From Ipomoea triloba (taxonomy: Eukaryota; Streptophyta; Magnoliopsida; Solanales; Convolvulaceae): DNA of 64,000 bases. The DNA lies in the NCBI RefSeq assembly GCF_003576645.1, contig NC_044927.1, positions 11,759,880 through 11,823,879 of the forward strand. The letters are read 5' to 3'. The translations under genes and the position numbers were made by a program. The notes under the pieces were generated by a model. The model was given only the letters and a program-made list of their open reading frames with translations, did no database searches and was not told the origin of the DNA. Shown piece by piece: positions 47,301 to 58,496 of this stretch; within the stretch, counting starts at the first letter, position 1, and the number at the start of each line of letters is the position of its first letter.

Positions 47301-48566
47301 AATGTGATTAGATAAGGATGGGGGGTCATCAGTCCACGTACCTTGGAGTTTAAGGAACCGAACACGATTTCGGCCTCTTCTAATTAAGGCGGAGTGGTGG
47401 TAGAACCGGGTGTTTCTGTCGCCTTCCTTGATCCAAGTCGTTCTTGACTTTTGAAACCAGAATGTTTCTTCTTGGTCAAGGACCAAATTGAGCTCATTAA
47501 TAAGGTGTCTCTCTAGCCTCTGGAGATACCGTGATGACTGGAAGTTGAGGGCACGTTGGATCCCATTGATTCTAGCCTCCAGTCTCCGCTTACGTTGGAA
47601 AATGTTCCCAAAAACGTCACGGTTCCAGAGTTTGCTATTCTGTGTCACAGTTTCAATTATATTCTCAAAGGACCGGTTCCTGTTAACCGTAGCTTCTGAC
47701 CAAATGTGTTTGTAATCCTCTCGGTTAAGCCATGCGGCTTCAAAGCGAAATGGCCGTTCGTTGCGGTTTGGGGGCCTTCCAGCTTCCTGAATAAAAAGAA
47801 CGGGGTTATGATCAGAATATAACCTTGGAAGCACAACCACTTTTGCTTCCGGGAAGTGCAGCTGAGCCCTAACATTCCAAAGCACGCGATCCAGCCTTCG
47901 CAGATGGGTAACCCTGTTCCCTGCAAGCCGACACCAGGTGAACTTAGCGCCTGACGCCCCTGGATCTATCAAACCACAATCGCTATAAACGTCCACAAAT
48001 CTTTGCATGCCAGTATTTGTCATAAGACCGCTCCCCCATTGTTCATCATTTGACGCAATGTCATTGAGGTCGCCTAAGAGTAACCAGGGCCCCTGTATAG
48101 AACTAGCAAGCATCTTACACTCGTTCCAGAACCTGCACTTCGCTAACAAGTTAGGACGCACATATGCAAAAGTTATAAAACAGTCGCCCAGCCGGGTATT
48201 CACATATGCAAAAGTTATAAAACAGTCGCCCAGCCGGGTATTCACTTTAGTGTGAATGGCTTGGGAGTTGTGACTGATGATGTCTAAGTCAAGATTGCCT
48301 GATTGGGAGTTGTGACTGATGATGTCTAAGTCAAGATTGCCTGACTTCCAAAAGAGAAGCAGACCACCAGCAAAACCCAAGGGCTCAACGATAAAGTGTT
48401 TGGTAAACCCCAATTTGGAGGCTAACTCAATCATTTTATCCGCCTTGGGAGAACGAATTTCAAGGAGGCAAAGGGCATCGACGTTGGATGTATTAAGGAG
48501 TTCTTTGACGTGTTTCCTCACACGACCATTGACGATGCCCCTGCAGTTCCAAGAAATGATCTTCAT
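44383..48566 (-). pseudogene. LINE A ORF2: endonuclease, reverse transcriptase, RNase H
   Basis: About 1,390 codons, the usual length for plant L1 ORF2. The N-terminal APE-type endonuclease begins MKIISWNCRG and has LLLGDLNDIAS and RLYSDHNPVLF. RT has PGPDGIPAGFY, GRGLRQGDPLAPYLFNLVME and the active site HLFFADDLMLF (about 46440). The zf-RVT region (ACPSCGEADESLDHLLRCC, about 45230) and RNase H (KLNTDGAMRRSTG at about 44850, IIVETDSEAVVEV, LREGNQCADLLANMG) follow. TGA at about 46836, a frameshift near 46400-46370, TAG near 46195 and TAG near 44669 break the frame. The endonuclease contains two in-frame 42-bp tandem duplications (48159-48242 and 48261-48344). It would nick DNA and copy the element by target-primed reverse transcription. 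Confidence 0.9.
48159..48344 (-). repeat. two 42-bp tandem duplications within LINE A endonuclease
   Basis: 48159-48200 repeats at 48201-48242 (encoding NTRLGDCFITFAYV twice). 48261-48302 repeats at 48303-48344 (encoding SGNLDLDIISHNSQ twice). Both are 42 bp, both keep the frame, and only 18 bp (AIHTKV) lie between them. Confidence 0.9.
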
Positions 48567-49430
48567 GTGGAGCTATTGGCAGGGAGGGAAGTTGGGTGAC
48601 CGCCTTCCCCCGGCGTCGGACAAGTAGAGGACCGAGGACCATGTTGGCCCTGAACATTCGTGTCGCACACATTGTGCGGCTGTGTTGATCTGCCAAATTG
48701 GAAAACCCCACTGGTTTCCAAGTTACTAGGCCAATTCTCCCCAGCAGGAAAACTCCCACTTGTAGAGGCACCACCTCCCCTGTGATTTCTAGATTTCCCT
48801 CTATTCGTTCCTGCGTGCCCTCCACGGTTGCAACTTGAGTTCGCAGAGTTCCTGCTATTATTTGGGGGCACTACAGGGCTTACAACGGGCACAGCACCCC
48901 GCCGATTCGGAGGGGGATTCGCAGGGGAGGAAGACTTACCTTTGCCGTTACCTCCCGCTTGCGCAGGCTGTTTGCCCTTGTTGGAGGAGCTCTTGTTCGG
49001 GGTTGAGCGCTCTTTGTTATTGGCGAGGGCTTGAAAGCGATTATGGTTGCTTTTTGCATTGGGCTGGGATTGTTTTGCTTGTTGGTGATTATTGTTCTGA
49101 TTGTAGTTTCTTGGTTTCCTCGTAACAAGCATCCAAGACCCATAGCGTGGTCTCTCCACCACAGCCGGCGGCGAGGACGTCGGGGTGGGCGAGGGTGTAG
49201 GCGGCTGTTGGGTTTCATCCCTCTCGGCAGATGGTGGACTGTTAAGATCCATCGGGAGTGGTTCTTGGGGCTTCGGCTGATTGAGAGGGTAGTCTTGTTC
49301 TCTGTGACCAACCACCCCGCATCCAAAGCAGACGACGTGGAGACCCTCATATTCCACCATTTGCACTTCGTTCTGCACCCATATCTCCGTTACTAAGGGT
49401 TTGTCGAGATCTACCTCAACGGCGGCTCCC
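48563..49430 (-). pseudogene. LINE A ORF1 (gag-like RNA-binding protein), 5'-truncated
   Basis: From about 49430 the frame reads VEVDLDKPLVTEIWVQ, then VEYEGLHVVCFGCGVVGHRE, the plant L1 ORF1 zinc-knuckle region. The knuckle is C-F-G-C-G-V-V-G-H-R-E-Q-D-Y, so the fourth ligand (Cys) is Tyr. A long Pro/Ser/Asn-rich basic tail follows (NRRGAVPVVSPVVPPNN, GTNRGKSRNHRGGG). The upstream RNA-recognition/DUF4283 part is missing. The open frame formally extends to 49627, but that part is antisense to LINE B. The TGA overlaps the ORF2 ATG (ATGA), an arrangement allowing reinitiation. Confidence 0.8.
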
Positions 49431-50690
49431 TGGTTGGTCGAAGCCCCCCATCCCTTCATCCAAACAGTTATGCCCACCCACCTAAGTGATGGCACAGTCT
49501 CAGGCCTCATGCACCTCGACAATTCGGGTTGGGACGTAGACATATTGAACGACATTTTCGATGAAGAGGACATTGATAATATTCTTAGCATCCCTCTGCC
49601 AATGTCGAACCATGAAGATAGAATCATCTGGACAAAAGAGGAGAAAGGTATATATTCTGTGCGCAGCTGTTACAAATATCTGGTTGGTTATCCTTCGTTG
49701 CCCTAGCCTTTCAAATGGACAAAGATCTGGAACCTCTCTATTCCCCCGAAGGTCAAGATGTTTACATGGCAAGCCTGCAGCAACACTCTCCCAACAGCCT
49801 CGAACTTGATCTCAAGGAAGGTTAATTGCCCCCAGCTTTGTGCCCTTTGCTCAAAGGCAGTGGAGACTACATCTCATGTTCTCATTTACTGTGAGGTCGC
49901 AATGTCATGTTGGAACACATTTGATGATATCTACATGGGCACCAACTTGGACATCACAACCTGGCTCGAGAGAAATATGGAAAAGCTGTCCACGGATTGT
50001 TTTGGTCTGCTCCTCACTTCATGCTAGATGATTTGGCAAGAAAGGAACAACAAAGTTTGGAACAACGGCCCGTCTTTACCTCCCAGAATTCTTGATCATG
50101 CTGCTTCATTTCTTAGCACCTGGAGGTCCCTTCAATCGTCTACCCATGCTCCCACTGCTGCCACCTCCACAACCACTTGGCAGCCCCCACCTACTGGTTA
50201 TTTAAAAGTGAATGTTGATGCTGCTAATGATGCCAACTCCAAATCCACTAGGGTGGCCTATCTAGTTCGAGACAATGAAGGATCCTTCCATGCAGCGCTC
50301 TAGCTTAAGTTCAGAGGTTATCACAATGCAAAGATTGCTGAAGCCATCGTGATCCGTGAAGCTCTATCATGGCTCAAGTCAAGATGCATGGACAATATCC
50401 AGATCGAATCAGATGCTCTGTTAGTGATCGAAGGTATCAAGAATTCCAATGGTTGCACCTATCTCGACCTTATCCTGTCCGACATTAGATGCCTAGCTTT
50501 AAACTTTCATAGTTTGTGCTTTGTATTTGCCAAACGGTCCGCGAATAAAGCAGCTCACCTACTCGCTAGGGATGCTTTACTCATTGCCGACCGTAAGGAG
50601 TGGGGAGTATCCCCTCCTTCCTTTCTATTTGATGTTCTCTGTACTGATCTTTTATATTAATGGATGTCTGTTTGTTTTCAAAAAAAAAAT
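49431..50690 (+). mobile_element. L1-type LINE (B) 3' fragment, plus orientation
   Basis: This is an ORF2 tail in a single frame from about 49431 to 50660, followed by a short poly(A) at 50681-50690. The zf-RVT region (WTKEEKGIYSVRSCYKYL, PPKVKMFTWQACSNTLPT, CALCSKAVETTSHVLIYCEV) is followed by RNase H (YLKVNVDAANDANSKSTRVA, IQIESDALLVIEGIKNSNG, AKRSANKAAHLLARDAL). Three TAG codons (49704, 50025, 50301) interrupt it. Endonuclease and RT are missing. It belongs to a different LINE family from A and lies head to head with it. Confidence 0.85.
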
Positions 50691-50849
50691 CATTGTTGTT
50701 TGTAAAATTGAAAAATCATTGAGGAAATTGTTGAGAAGAACGGTAGTTATGCAAAATAAGTGTGAGGATGTTCGATTTTTGTAATGCATTTCATAATGAT
50801 AGATTCCGAGTTGAAATGAGAAAGTTTTCCTTGTGTTATATAGCCATTG

Positions 50850-50863
50850 TTTTCTTTTAGGAA
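50850..50863 (+). promoter_or_regulatory. possible 3' splice site before the env-position ORF
   Basis: A T-rich run ending in AG (TTTTCTTTTAG, about 50850-50860) precedes the ATG at 50864 by 3 bases. Athila env-like ORFs are reported to be expressed from spliced RNA, so this is a candidate acceptor. Confidence 0.4.
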
Positions 50864-51077
50864 ATGTCTTCCCAGGAATCTTTCACCCACGAAAATGAGG
50901 AGCGAGCTAGAAAAGGAAAATCCCCAATGGGAGAACCTAGCAATCAAAACCCATAAAAGAGATATGTAGAGGTAGCCGCAGTAAACCAAGTACTGTTAAT
51001 GACCCCAAGCATGCGAGATCGATATCAGTATCTCCTACGACTTCCGATCACTCAATGGAAATACATTGATCTACCCA

Positions 51078-52655
51078 TGTTAGGAATAAATTGTAATTAG
51101 ATTTTGATGAGCCAAATTGTATTTTTAGGATAAAAATTTTAGACCCCCAATTTTTATTTGAATTTTTGAGTCCTTTAATTTGATCAAGAACAAGAAATAT
51201 TTAAGTCTAGGAATTTCTTGAAGAAGCCAAGAAAGAAGAAGAGCTACGGATGGATCTCTAAAATCAGCTAAGGATTGGAAATAGAGATGAGCTACAGTCT
51301 CAATTTATTTAAGGATGAGCTACGCTGATTTGATCCATGCATCAATTCCTAATGGAAGCAAAGTTAAAAGGATCAGCCAAGGATTTAATTAAGGAGCTAC
51401 GCTATGAGTCACAGTCCTAGAAGCTGAGTTCGAATCCCACTGAGAGTAGTTAATCCAAAAAGAGCAAAGGATTAAAAATTGAGCCAAGGAATTAATTCAT
51501 GAGCTAAGGAATTAATTCATGAGCCAAGGAGTTCATTCATGAGCTAAGGAATTAATTCATAAAATCAATGAATTAATTCATTAGCCAAGGAAGCTCAAGA
51601 CACACATCTGACAAGAATTAATTACAAAGCATGGAGATTACTTTCAAGATCAGGAAAATATTACAAAGTCAAAAATCATCCTGGCATCTGATATAAGTTA
51701 AAATTATTTTCAACATTTCTACAATGCAGAATCTCAAGTACAAGATTTCAAAATTTGAAATTGCCTATCTCCAACGGGCAACTTCAAAAATTCACAATTA
51801 TAAATAGATGAAGACTTGAAGAAGAAGAACAACCAATCACACAACACAAATTCTACGCATGCTGAATACAAGTGCTATACAAAAATTAAGAGAGAGAAAT
51901 TCTTCAATATTTCATCTAGAGACTAAGCTATCTCAAATAAATATTCTGAGAGTCTCTTAGAGTTGGAGAAAGACAGAAAAAAAAATTTCCTTGTAAAACA
52001 AATTCCCTACTGAGTGTGGGTAGAGGGTTGAGTAGCAAAGGAGTTGTGAAAGCCCTAGGGAGTGCAAGCTTTGTGCAGAGGCACTCAAAGTGAGATTAGT
52101 GCTGGCTTTGTGTTCAAGGCACTAAGGAGAAGTTGTAGAAGTGCTGAGTTAAGAGAACTAGCACTGGTGGAATCACTATTGTATCTTGGTGACGGAAGAT
52201 AGTGAATTCCTCCTTGGAGTGAAAGGAATAGAGTGGAGTAGAAGGATTACATCACCTCCGAACCACTATAAATCTCTCTCTCTCTTTACTTATTATTTTT
52301 ACATATAGCACATTCTTCATTGCATGCTAATCACTTGCTAACCCAATCACTATTCACATTATCTCTTTGCATTAACCAATTTGGGTTTGACACTTCTCAC
52401 GTTGCATGCAAGCTAATTTTTGCATAAATCTTATTTGAGCTATTTCAAGTTTTTATATCATATTGCATGCAGTAAATCTCTACATTATCACTTCATTTGT
52501 ATTACAACACTTTACACTCAAATATTCCGCTATGCACTTCAAGTGAAATTTTATTTTATTTGGAATTGAAATTACGAAGTGTTAAAAATTTTAATTTGTT
52601 TGAAAAGTCTATTCACCCCCCCTCTAGACTTTTCACCACCCAATCGGGACCAACA
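51078..52655 (+). mobile_element. copia-type solo LTR, 1,578 bp, TSD ACCCA
   Basis: It starts TGTTAGGAATAAATTGTAATT and ends CAATCGGGACCAACA, flanked by ACCCA at 51073-51077 and 52656-52660. The near-end word CTATTCACCCCCCCTCTAG is typical of copia LTR ends. A TATA-like TTATAAATAGATG is at about 51799. Four or five copies of GAGC(T/C)AAGGAATTAATTCAT lie at about 51480-51590. It has no internal region, so it is a solo LTR from LTR-LTR recombination. It interrupts the env-position ORF. Confidence 0.88.
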
Positions 52656-53415
52656 ACCCACCTTAGATTCCTTCGAATGCAAGCACGGAGTGGAGCGTCT
52701 GATTCATGAACCATATTGGAGCACTATTTTGGGCTGGCGTCAGGACACATACGCTTCGTTGATCTATGAATTTGTTGCGAGCGTTGAAGTAACTGGAGCA
52801 GTTGGAGACCTTAGGAGCCCAACTATCAAATTCCGTCTTTTCAACGAGAACCATCACATCTCTGTTAACGCTTTGGGCGTTCTCCTTGGATTTTACAGTG
52901 AAGAGGATCAGACTCGGCACTGGTATCGTAGATTGAAATGGGATTTCGGGGATCATGATACCCCGAAGAAATATTGGGCAGCGATAACCAGGCTAGGAAT
53001 CGAGTAAAACGGGTCAAGGGTCAGTGTTTCTCAAAATCATCCGGGACGATCTCAAAGTTATTTGTAAGATAATTTCTCATTCTTGGGGCGGAAGACCAGG
53101 AAACCACAATAAAATCTCTAGGTCTGATCTGTTCACGTTATGGAGCATGACAGTGGAAAACCAGTGAACATGGGAATAATATGCAAAGGTTGGTTGCAAG
53201 CACAATAACATGACAAGGTCAAATCGCTATTCATAGGGCCCTTGGTAACTCGTTTGTGTGTTGCTTTGGGATATCAGATGAAAATGCATTGGTTTGACTA
53301 CCGGGTACAGGGAGCGCGAATAGTCCTTATGTCTCTTGAGAACATAGCAAAGTTGAAACTTACTCCCATGTGAAGGGTCAGAGAGACTGAAGGGCTGACT
53401 AGAGAAACTACTGTC

Positions 53416-54746
53416 TGAAGGAAGTATTTTGCGGTGAGTGAATGTGAAGGTGATAAAACGAGGAAGATTCCCCGAGTGTCGTGTCTCTCAAGGATGGCGA
53501 ATGGGAATCGAATTTATGTTGGCATTTATGAGGTTGAAAGGTAAGAGTTGCAAGAATCATAGGGAGAGGTTTTGTTCATGGTTGGTTTGAAGGGTTTGAA
53601 GGTAAAATGAGATAGAAAATATAAAAGGGAAAAGAAGGGGATGCATGCCGATGCTAAGCCAAAGGATTGATTATCGTAGGTAGCTTGGAATTGGGTTTCG
53701 GGATTGATCTAGGGAGTCACGGTATCAATACCAAGTGACGTCACACTTGGACTCTCAATCCTCATTCGGTTGAGGCATTTTATCGAACACCTTGCCTACC
53801 ACTCCTCTCGGATCTCATCCTTTCGGAATAAGAGCGGAGATATAGATGAGTTGGGCTCGTGAGAGGCCGCTATCGCGCAATCTCTCACTTCCACTCGGTT
53901 CACTAACTATCCCGGCCGGAAATAGAAGCAAAGTTTGAACAACATCATCCATACAAACATCAATCATACTCCCACAATTCTCAAGATCATAAGATAAAAT
54001 CTAAGCATCAATCAATTGGTTAACAAGGGCACACACACCCAAACTACACTACTCAAGCATGGAAAGCATTAATAACAACAAAAGAAACAAAGCAAGAATG
54101 TAAAAGATCAAACTTTATAATAAAAGAAGTATATTACCTAAAGAAAGCTTTGAATCTACATCATCTTCTTCTTCATATCCTAAGCTAAATCTATTCTAAG
54201 GAGGAGTGTTTGTCTTCCTCCCCAAAGGGGAAGAAATTAGAAAGAAAACTAGATCTAAAATTATTGGGGCTGATGGGAATTGATCTAAAAAACCTATAAA
54301 GGCCATATATATAGCCTCCAAAATCTCGCCCTAATTATTTCCGCGCTGTGTCGCGTCTACGCACGTCACCACGCGTGTGAGCGTGCGTGGGAGCATTCCA
54401 GTACGCAACCACGCGTGCCAAAACGCGTGTGAGAGTGCGTGGTGAGTTTGGTTCTGCTGTCTTCTTCTATGTTGTAGCTCTCAACGATACGGTTCCATAG
54501 CCACCTGCCTCGCCTCATTCGGACATTCCTAGCTCCGGTTACGTCCGTTTTACTTAAGCGTCGCCGGAATGCCCTGCGAAGTGCAAGATTTGTGCAAATT
54601 ATATTGAAACACACATGATAAGTCCCTAGACCTATATGCAATGAAATTACCCTATCTTAGTATATTTTTAGGCCTAATGGACATCTAACATAGCATATTT
54701 CACACCTAAATGACCCCTAAAACACGGCTACTTTTGGCACTTATCA
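53416..54746 (-). repeat. 3' LTR of element R (1,331 bp)
   Basis: Minus start TGATAAGTGCCAAAAGTAGCC at 54746, end TACTTCCTTCA at 53416. It aligns throughout with 58752-60254 apart from the 172-bp unit. It contains several CACGCGTG-type words at about 54360-54440. Confidence 0.9.
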
Positions 54747-54765
54747 AATTTTCCACACTTTAACT
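54747..54765 (-). promoter_or_regulatory. polypurine tract of element R
   Basis: The minus strand reads AGTTAAAGTGTGGAAAATT immediately before the LTR start. The same AAAGTGTGGAAA word recurs four more times in the 3' UTR (about 55912, 55999, 56113 and 56191 on the plus coordinates). Confidence 0.8.
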
Positions 54766-56760
54766 TTGCTTGTCCTCAAGCAATTCACAATTAAACGCTA
54801 ATCATTTAAGTGCCAAAGGTAGCTGTGTTACTCAATCAATTAATCGGTCTATCAACTCTAGGGTGTAACAACGGAGTGGGTGAAATAACGCACATTATCT
54901 ACACAGGATGGTAACCACATGCCATACACTCTAAGAATGTACAAACGAAGCAAAACCCCTAAGGTCTCATTTGGACAATGCAACACACACACCCTTCATA
55001 CAACCAAGCATGCAATCCAAGTTTGATTCACCTTAGATTTTACAAAGCCCTTTAAGCCGAGCCCCCTAGTGGGAACGATGTGCACACCTCAACCAACACT
55101 TTTCAACTTAACGCCAAAGCTCAACGAGTAAAATAAGTGAGGGTAGGGGCATGGACCGCTCATCGCCATGGCTTGTGCGATCTCTCTTTCTTCTCAACCC
55201 CCTCAGATCTCATTCTCGGGCGACCCGACTTCACATGGAGCTCCATGCTTTTTCGAAGGTCAGTGCAATGGGTGCCCGAATCCAAGCGGGGCAGCTCACC
55301 TCCTCTCAATTTTCTCATCTCCTAGAATCTCTTTGGGACAACCGACTTCACGTGGATCTCCACGCTTGTTTGAAGACGGTGCAATGGTTGCCTCATATCC
55401 TAGCAAGATGGCTATCCTTGGATCTTATCTCTAGGAGTGGCCAAACATTTTTCTTAAACCTTTTTTTCAAACTTTCACCATTTCAACCCCTCATGTCTTT
55501 TACTTTGGAATCGGGATTTACTCACATTTCTCACCAAAGGCTCACCTTTTGCCCCATGCCCTACCAGGATTAGTTCAATTACTGGCTTCGCTTTCACTTA
55601 TCTTTCTAAAATTAAGGGGTGCACACTCCCACTTCGAGAGATCATTGACTTAGGTCTAAGCAAAATAAGAGGTGAATATCATGCAAGCATTCAAGAATTT
55701 AAAACTCATTTGGTCTAAGCAATTGCTTGGTAAAGAAGGGGTACTTCTCATGGATATTCAAAGAGAAAAAAATTTTATTTTTGGCATATGATTAACATTC
55801 TCCCTAGATAATGTGAACAATGACACACTCTCCAAAGATCAAACACACCCATAAGACAAGACCAATATATCAATCAAGCAACAAACAACATAAGCACAAC
55901 GTGCGTCCTTTCCACACTTTAAAACAAACATCGTCCTCGATGTTGCCTTGAGGATCAAGTGGAACAAAGGAGCACGGTCATTCAAAATCAATCAAACATT
56001 TCCACACTTTAGAAGTGTTTCCGGGGGTGTGGGGTATCAACAATATAGCATTTTGTGGGTGCAAAATAGCATGTGTTTATCAAGTATGCAAGGAACACGT
56101 ATAACGATTCAATTTCCACACTTTAGAATTGAAAAACGAGGCATGACAATGTAAAAGGGATAAGAGGTTTACAACCAAGTGAGCATCCCTTCATTTCCAC
56201 ACTTTAAGCTTCCAACATCTCTTTTGCCTTTGTTCTCCAAGCTACATGAAACAATGTTAGCACAAGAAGACAACCAATTGACGTGCAATGCCTGACGGAA
56301 GTTCTTTTATTTATAATGAAAGCATTAAGGCATAAATCCTAAAACAAGGTAAGTAATTAAAACAAAAGCAATAAGAAAGATATGTAAATCAAGATAGGAG
56401 ATGATTCTTGGCACGACCAAACCTTGGAGACTCATAAAAATTGGATGGAAAGAAAATAATTCACGAAAACTGGTCAGGACCTATCCACGCGGACTTACAC
56501 GCGTTTAGGTCCACGTGGATCAGCACTGGAAAAGTTCCACGCCTATCACCACGCGCGTGGGCAACAGTGCTGATCACTTTCTTCGTCTCCCGGCTTTTGC
56601 CTTCCGCTTTTGATCCAGTTTAGCTCAATTCGTCATGGCTTAGCACCAAAATCACCTGCAATGTTAGCTCAAACAAGGCTATTCTAAAAAGAAAATCGCT
56701 AATAAACAAAGAAAAAGAAAAAGTAAACAAGAAATAAAGTTCTAACATCTAAAGATAACG
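54766..56760 (-). other. 3' UTR of element R with conserved hairpins
   Basis: There is no credible gene; the open frames at 55137-55570 on the plus strand are antisense to conserved non-coding structure. Visible: AACATCG-AGGA-CGATGTT hairpin (55927-55944); two bulged hairpins at 55346-55375 and 55229-55258; and CACGCG-type words at about 56488-56560. All of these, apart from the exact CACGCG words, have counterparts in the forward 3' UTR at 61.2-62.0 kb. Confidence 0.65.
55229..55375 (-). other. tandem pair of bulged hairpins (element R)
   Basis: In element sense the first (55375-55346) is CTTC, 7-nt bulge, CGTGG-AGAT-CCACG, T, GAAG. The second (55258-55229) is CTTC, 7-nt bulge, CATGG-AGCT-CCATG, T, GAAG. 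The same layout is at 61814-61960 in the other element. Confidence 0.75.
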
Positions 56761-56827
56761 TTGGGAATGCCTCCCAAGCGCGCCATGGTTTAACGTCTCC
56801 TGGCCAGACGTGGTGTGCTCTATCCTT
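56761..56827 (-). other. hairpins at and after the stop codon (copy R)
   Basis: In element sense GTGTGCT and AGCACAC (about 56837-56813) form a 7-bp stem with the TAG stop in an 11-nt loop. Next come CGTCT/AGACG (56810-56794, loop GGCCAGG) and TTGGG/CCCAA (56777-56761). Confidence 0.7.
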
Positions 56828-58496
56828 CGAAGCACACTGATTTTGGGACCTTACCAAGCGTCCCATGAACCTTATCTTCAAGGTATGCCCCAAGATGAGG
56901 AACATCCTTGAATTCCCACGTAAATGAAGGAAGAATAATATGCAATTTTGGAAGAATTTTAGCCTCGAACACCCTCCTTAACTCTTCTAGGATGGTGTTC
57001 ACTTCCTTTTCCTCCTTATCTCTTCCTCCCCTAAATATCTTCTCATTTGCTTCAAACCATATCTCCTCACTCCCTTCCTCAATTTCGAGTGTGGTCAAAT
57101 CTCTCCACTCAACTTTCTCCATAAGATCAAACGTGAAAATCCTATCATTTCCTACCATCTCTTCCTCACTCTCCTTCTCTTCATCACCCCATTCTATTTG
57201 ATTAGAAAAATCACTCACACTCTCACACGAATAGAATGAAGCATCATCCCCCTCACTCATCAATTCATTCTCACCCAAGACAAAGGATTCATCTTCTGAA
57301 AAGTTAAAGCAATCATAATCATTAGCAAACAAGATAGAATCCTTACAATTATCAATCAATATATCAAAACTTTCCATGGAATCATCCTCCCGAAATTTAA
57401 AGCAATCATAATCACATGTAATGGAAATATTAATGCAAAGGGAGTCATCCACACAAGTGTCAAGGGTGTTTTCAAAAAGAGCACAAGGATTTTCAAGAAG
57501 ATTAGCACAAGAAAGAATAGGAATTTTACCATATTTTGGCTCTTCATCTTCCCACACTACTTCGATGTCATCATCCTCACTCTCCATCTCTACCTCCTTT
57601 TGATTTTCCAATTCGAAAATTGGAACTTCTTCAAGCACCGGGGCATAACAATCCTCTTTCTCTTCAACATCCACCTCTTTGCTAGCATTTTGCGCTTTTT
57701 CAACCTCTTGTGCAATCCTTGGATTGGCTTCCAAGGTGGGGATGTCATCTATGATGGTGGAGTTAGCTCGGGACTCATTGATTTTCATGAGCTCCTCCAT
57801 CATGGATAGCATCTTCGTTTCAACCTCTTCTAGTGGAAGTCCTTCCTCCCGGAGGGTAGCAAGATAGTTTTTCAATTCGCTCTTGATTTCGCCTTTTAGA
57901 TTAGCCGTATCCTCCTTGGCCATCCTCATGAATGCTTCTATTTTTGCTTTTAGAATTTCAATTTCGTCCGTGGCCGATGGGATATAATCACAAGGATTGG
58001 TATGGGTAAAATATGGGGAAGAGGGTGGTGTTTCAAAGAAATGGGTAGTATTGTTTTCTAGATGAATTTGTGATGGAGGTGGGTAGTAGGTGTTTAGGTG
58101 GGAATTGGGGAATGAATTTGACTCGTGAGTATAGCTTGGGTCGAGTTGTTTCATCATTTGCACAAGCTTACTCTCTATGTTTTGGGATATTTCTTTGGAG
58201 CTTAATGAGTCAATTTCTTGAAAATATGGTGATTGTGAAGGGTAATTTTCTTGGAAGGGTGGAGGCGGTGTTTCATATGGGTGTGGGTGATAATTGTGTG
58301 TATGAAATGGATAAGGATATGGAGGTGGTAACTAGTGGTTTGGAAATGGGTAAGGGTTTGGAGGTGGGTAGTGGTATGTGGGTGGAGGGTAAGCATAGGT
58401 GGAATGGGGGTAATAGGGATATGGTTGGGGTGGAGCATTTCTATAAGATTGTCCTCCATGGTGTGGGTAACCATGGGGATGCATTTGAGCACTCAT
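56820..58496 (-). CDS. Pro/Tyr-rich plus acidic protein of element R, unknown function
   Basis: The ATG at 58496 opens a 558-codon frame interrupted once, by TAG at codon 55 (58334-58332). From ATG 58163 it is open for 447 codons. The N-terminus is low-complexity (HPHGYPHHGGQSYR, then YPPP/PYPF repeats). Next is a helical basic/acidic segment (ILKAKIEAFMRMAKEDTANL, KSELKNYLATLREEGLPLEE), then a long Asp/Glu-rich middle (MESEDDDIEVVWEDEEPKYG; repeated DYDCFxFxED at two places), and a short basic C-terminus (VHGTLGKVPKSVCFEG). It has no zinc knuckle, protease or polymerase motifs. The decayed homologue at 39747-41304 occupies the same place in F1. The family is not recognised; a particle, chaperone or trans-mobilisation role is only a guess. 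Confidence 0.75.

Larger units (their letters stand above)
44342..49430 (-). mobile_element. L1-type LINE (A), nearly complete, minus orientation
   Basis: On the minus strand it runs from a truncated ORF1 (49430) through ORF2 to a poly(A) (T run at about 44342-44351). ORF1 and ORF2 overlap by ATGA at 48563-48566. The 5' end is lost inside ORF1, where it meets LINE B head to head. Stops and one frameshift make it inactive. Confidence 0.88.

Noticed and set aside
48828..49396. Several plus-strand ORFs opposite LINE A ORF1
   Set aside because: Shadow frames of the Pro/Ser/Arg-rich ORF1 tail.
44342..50690. Single LINE with a twin-priming 5' inversion
   Set aside because: Both halves contain zf-RVT plus RNase H regions and their own poly(A), with different protein sequences, so they are two elements.
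55137..55573. Plus-strand ORFs of 60-140 codons
   Set aside because: They are antisense to the conserved, structured 3' UTR of element R. The counterparts at 61755-62065 are equally non-coding and the frames are not conserved.
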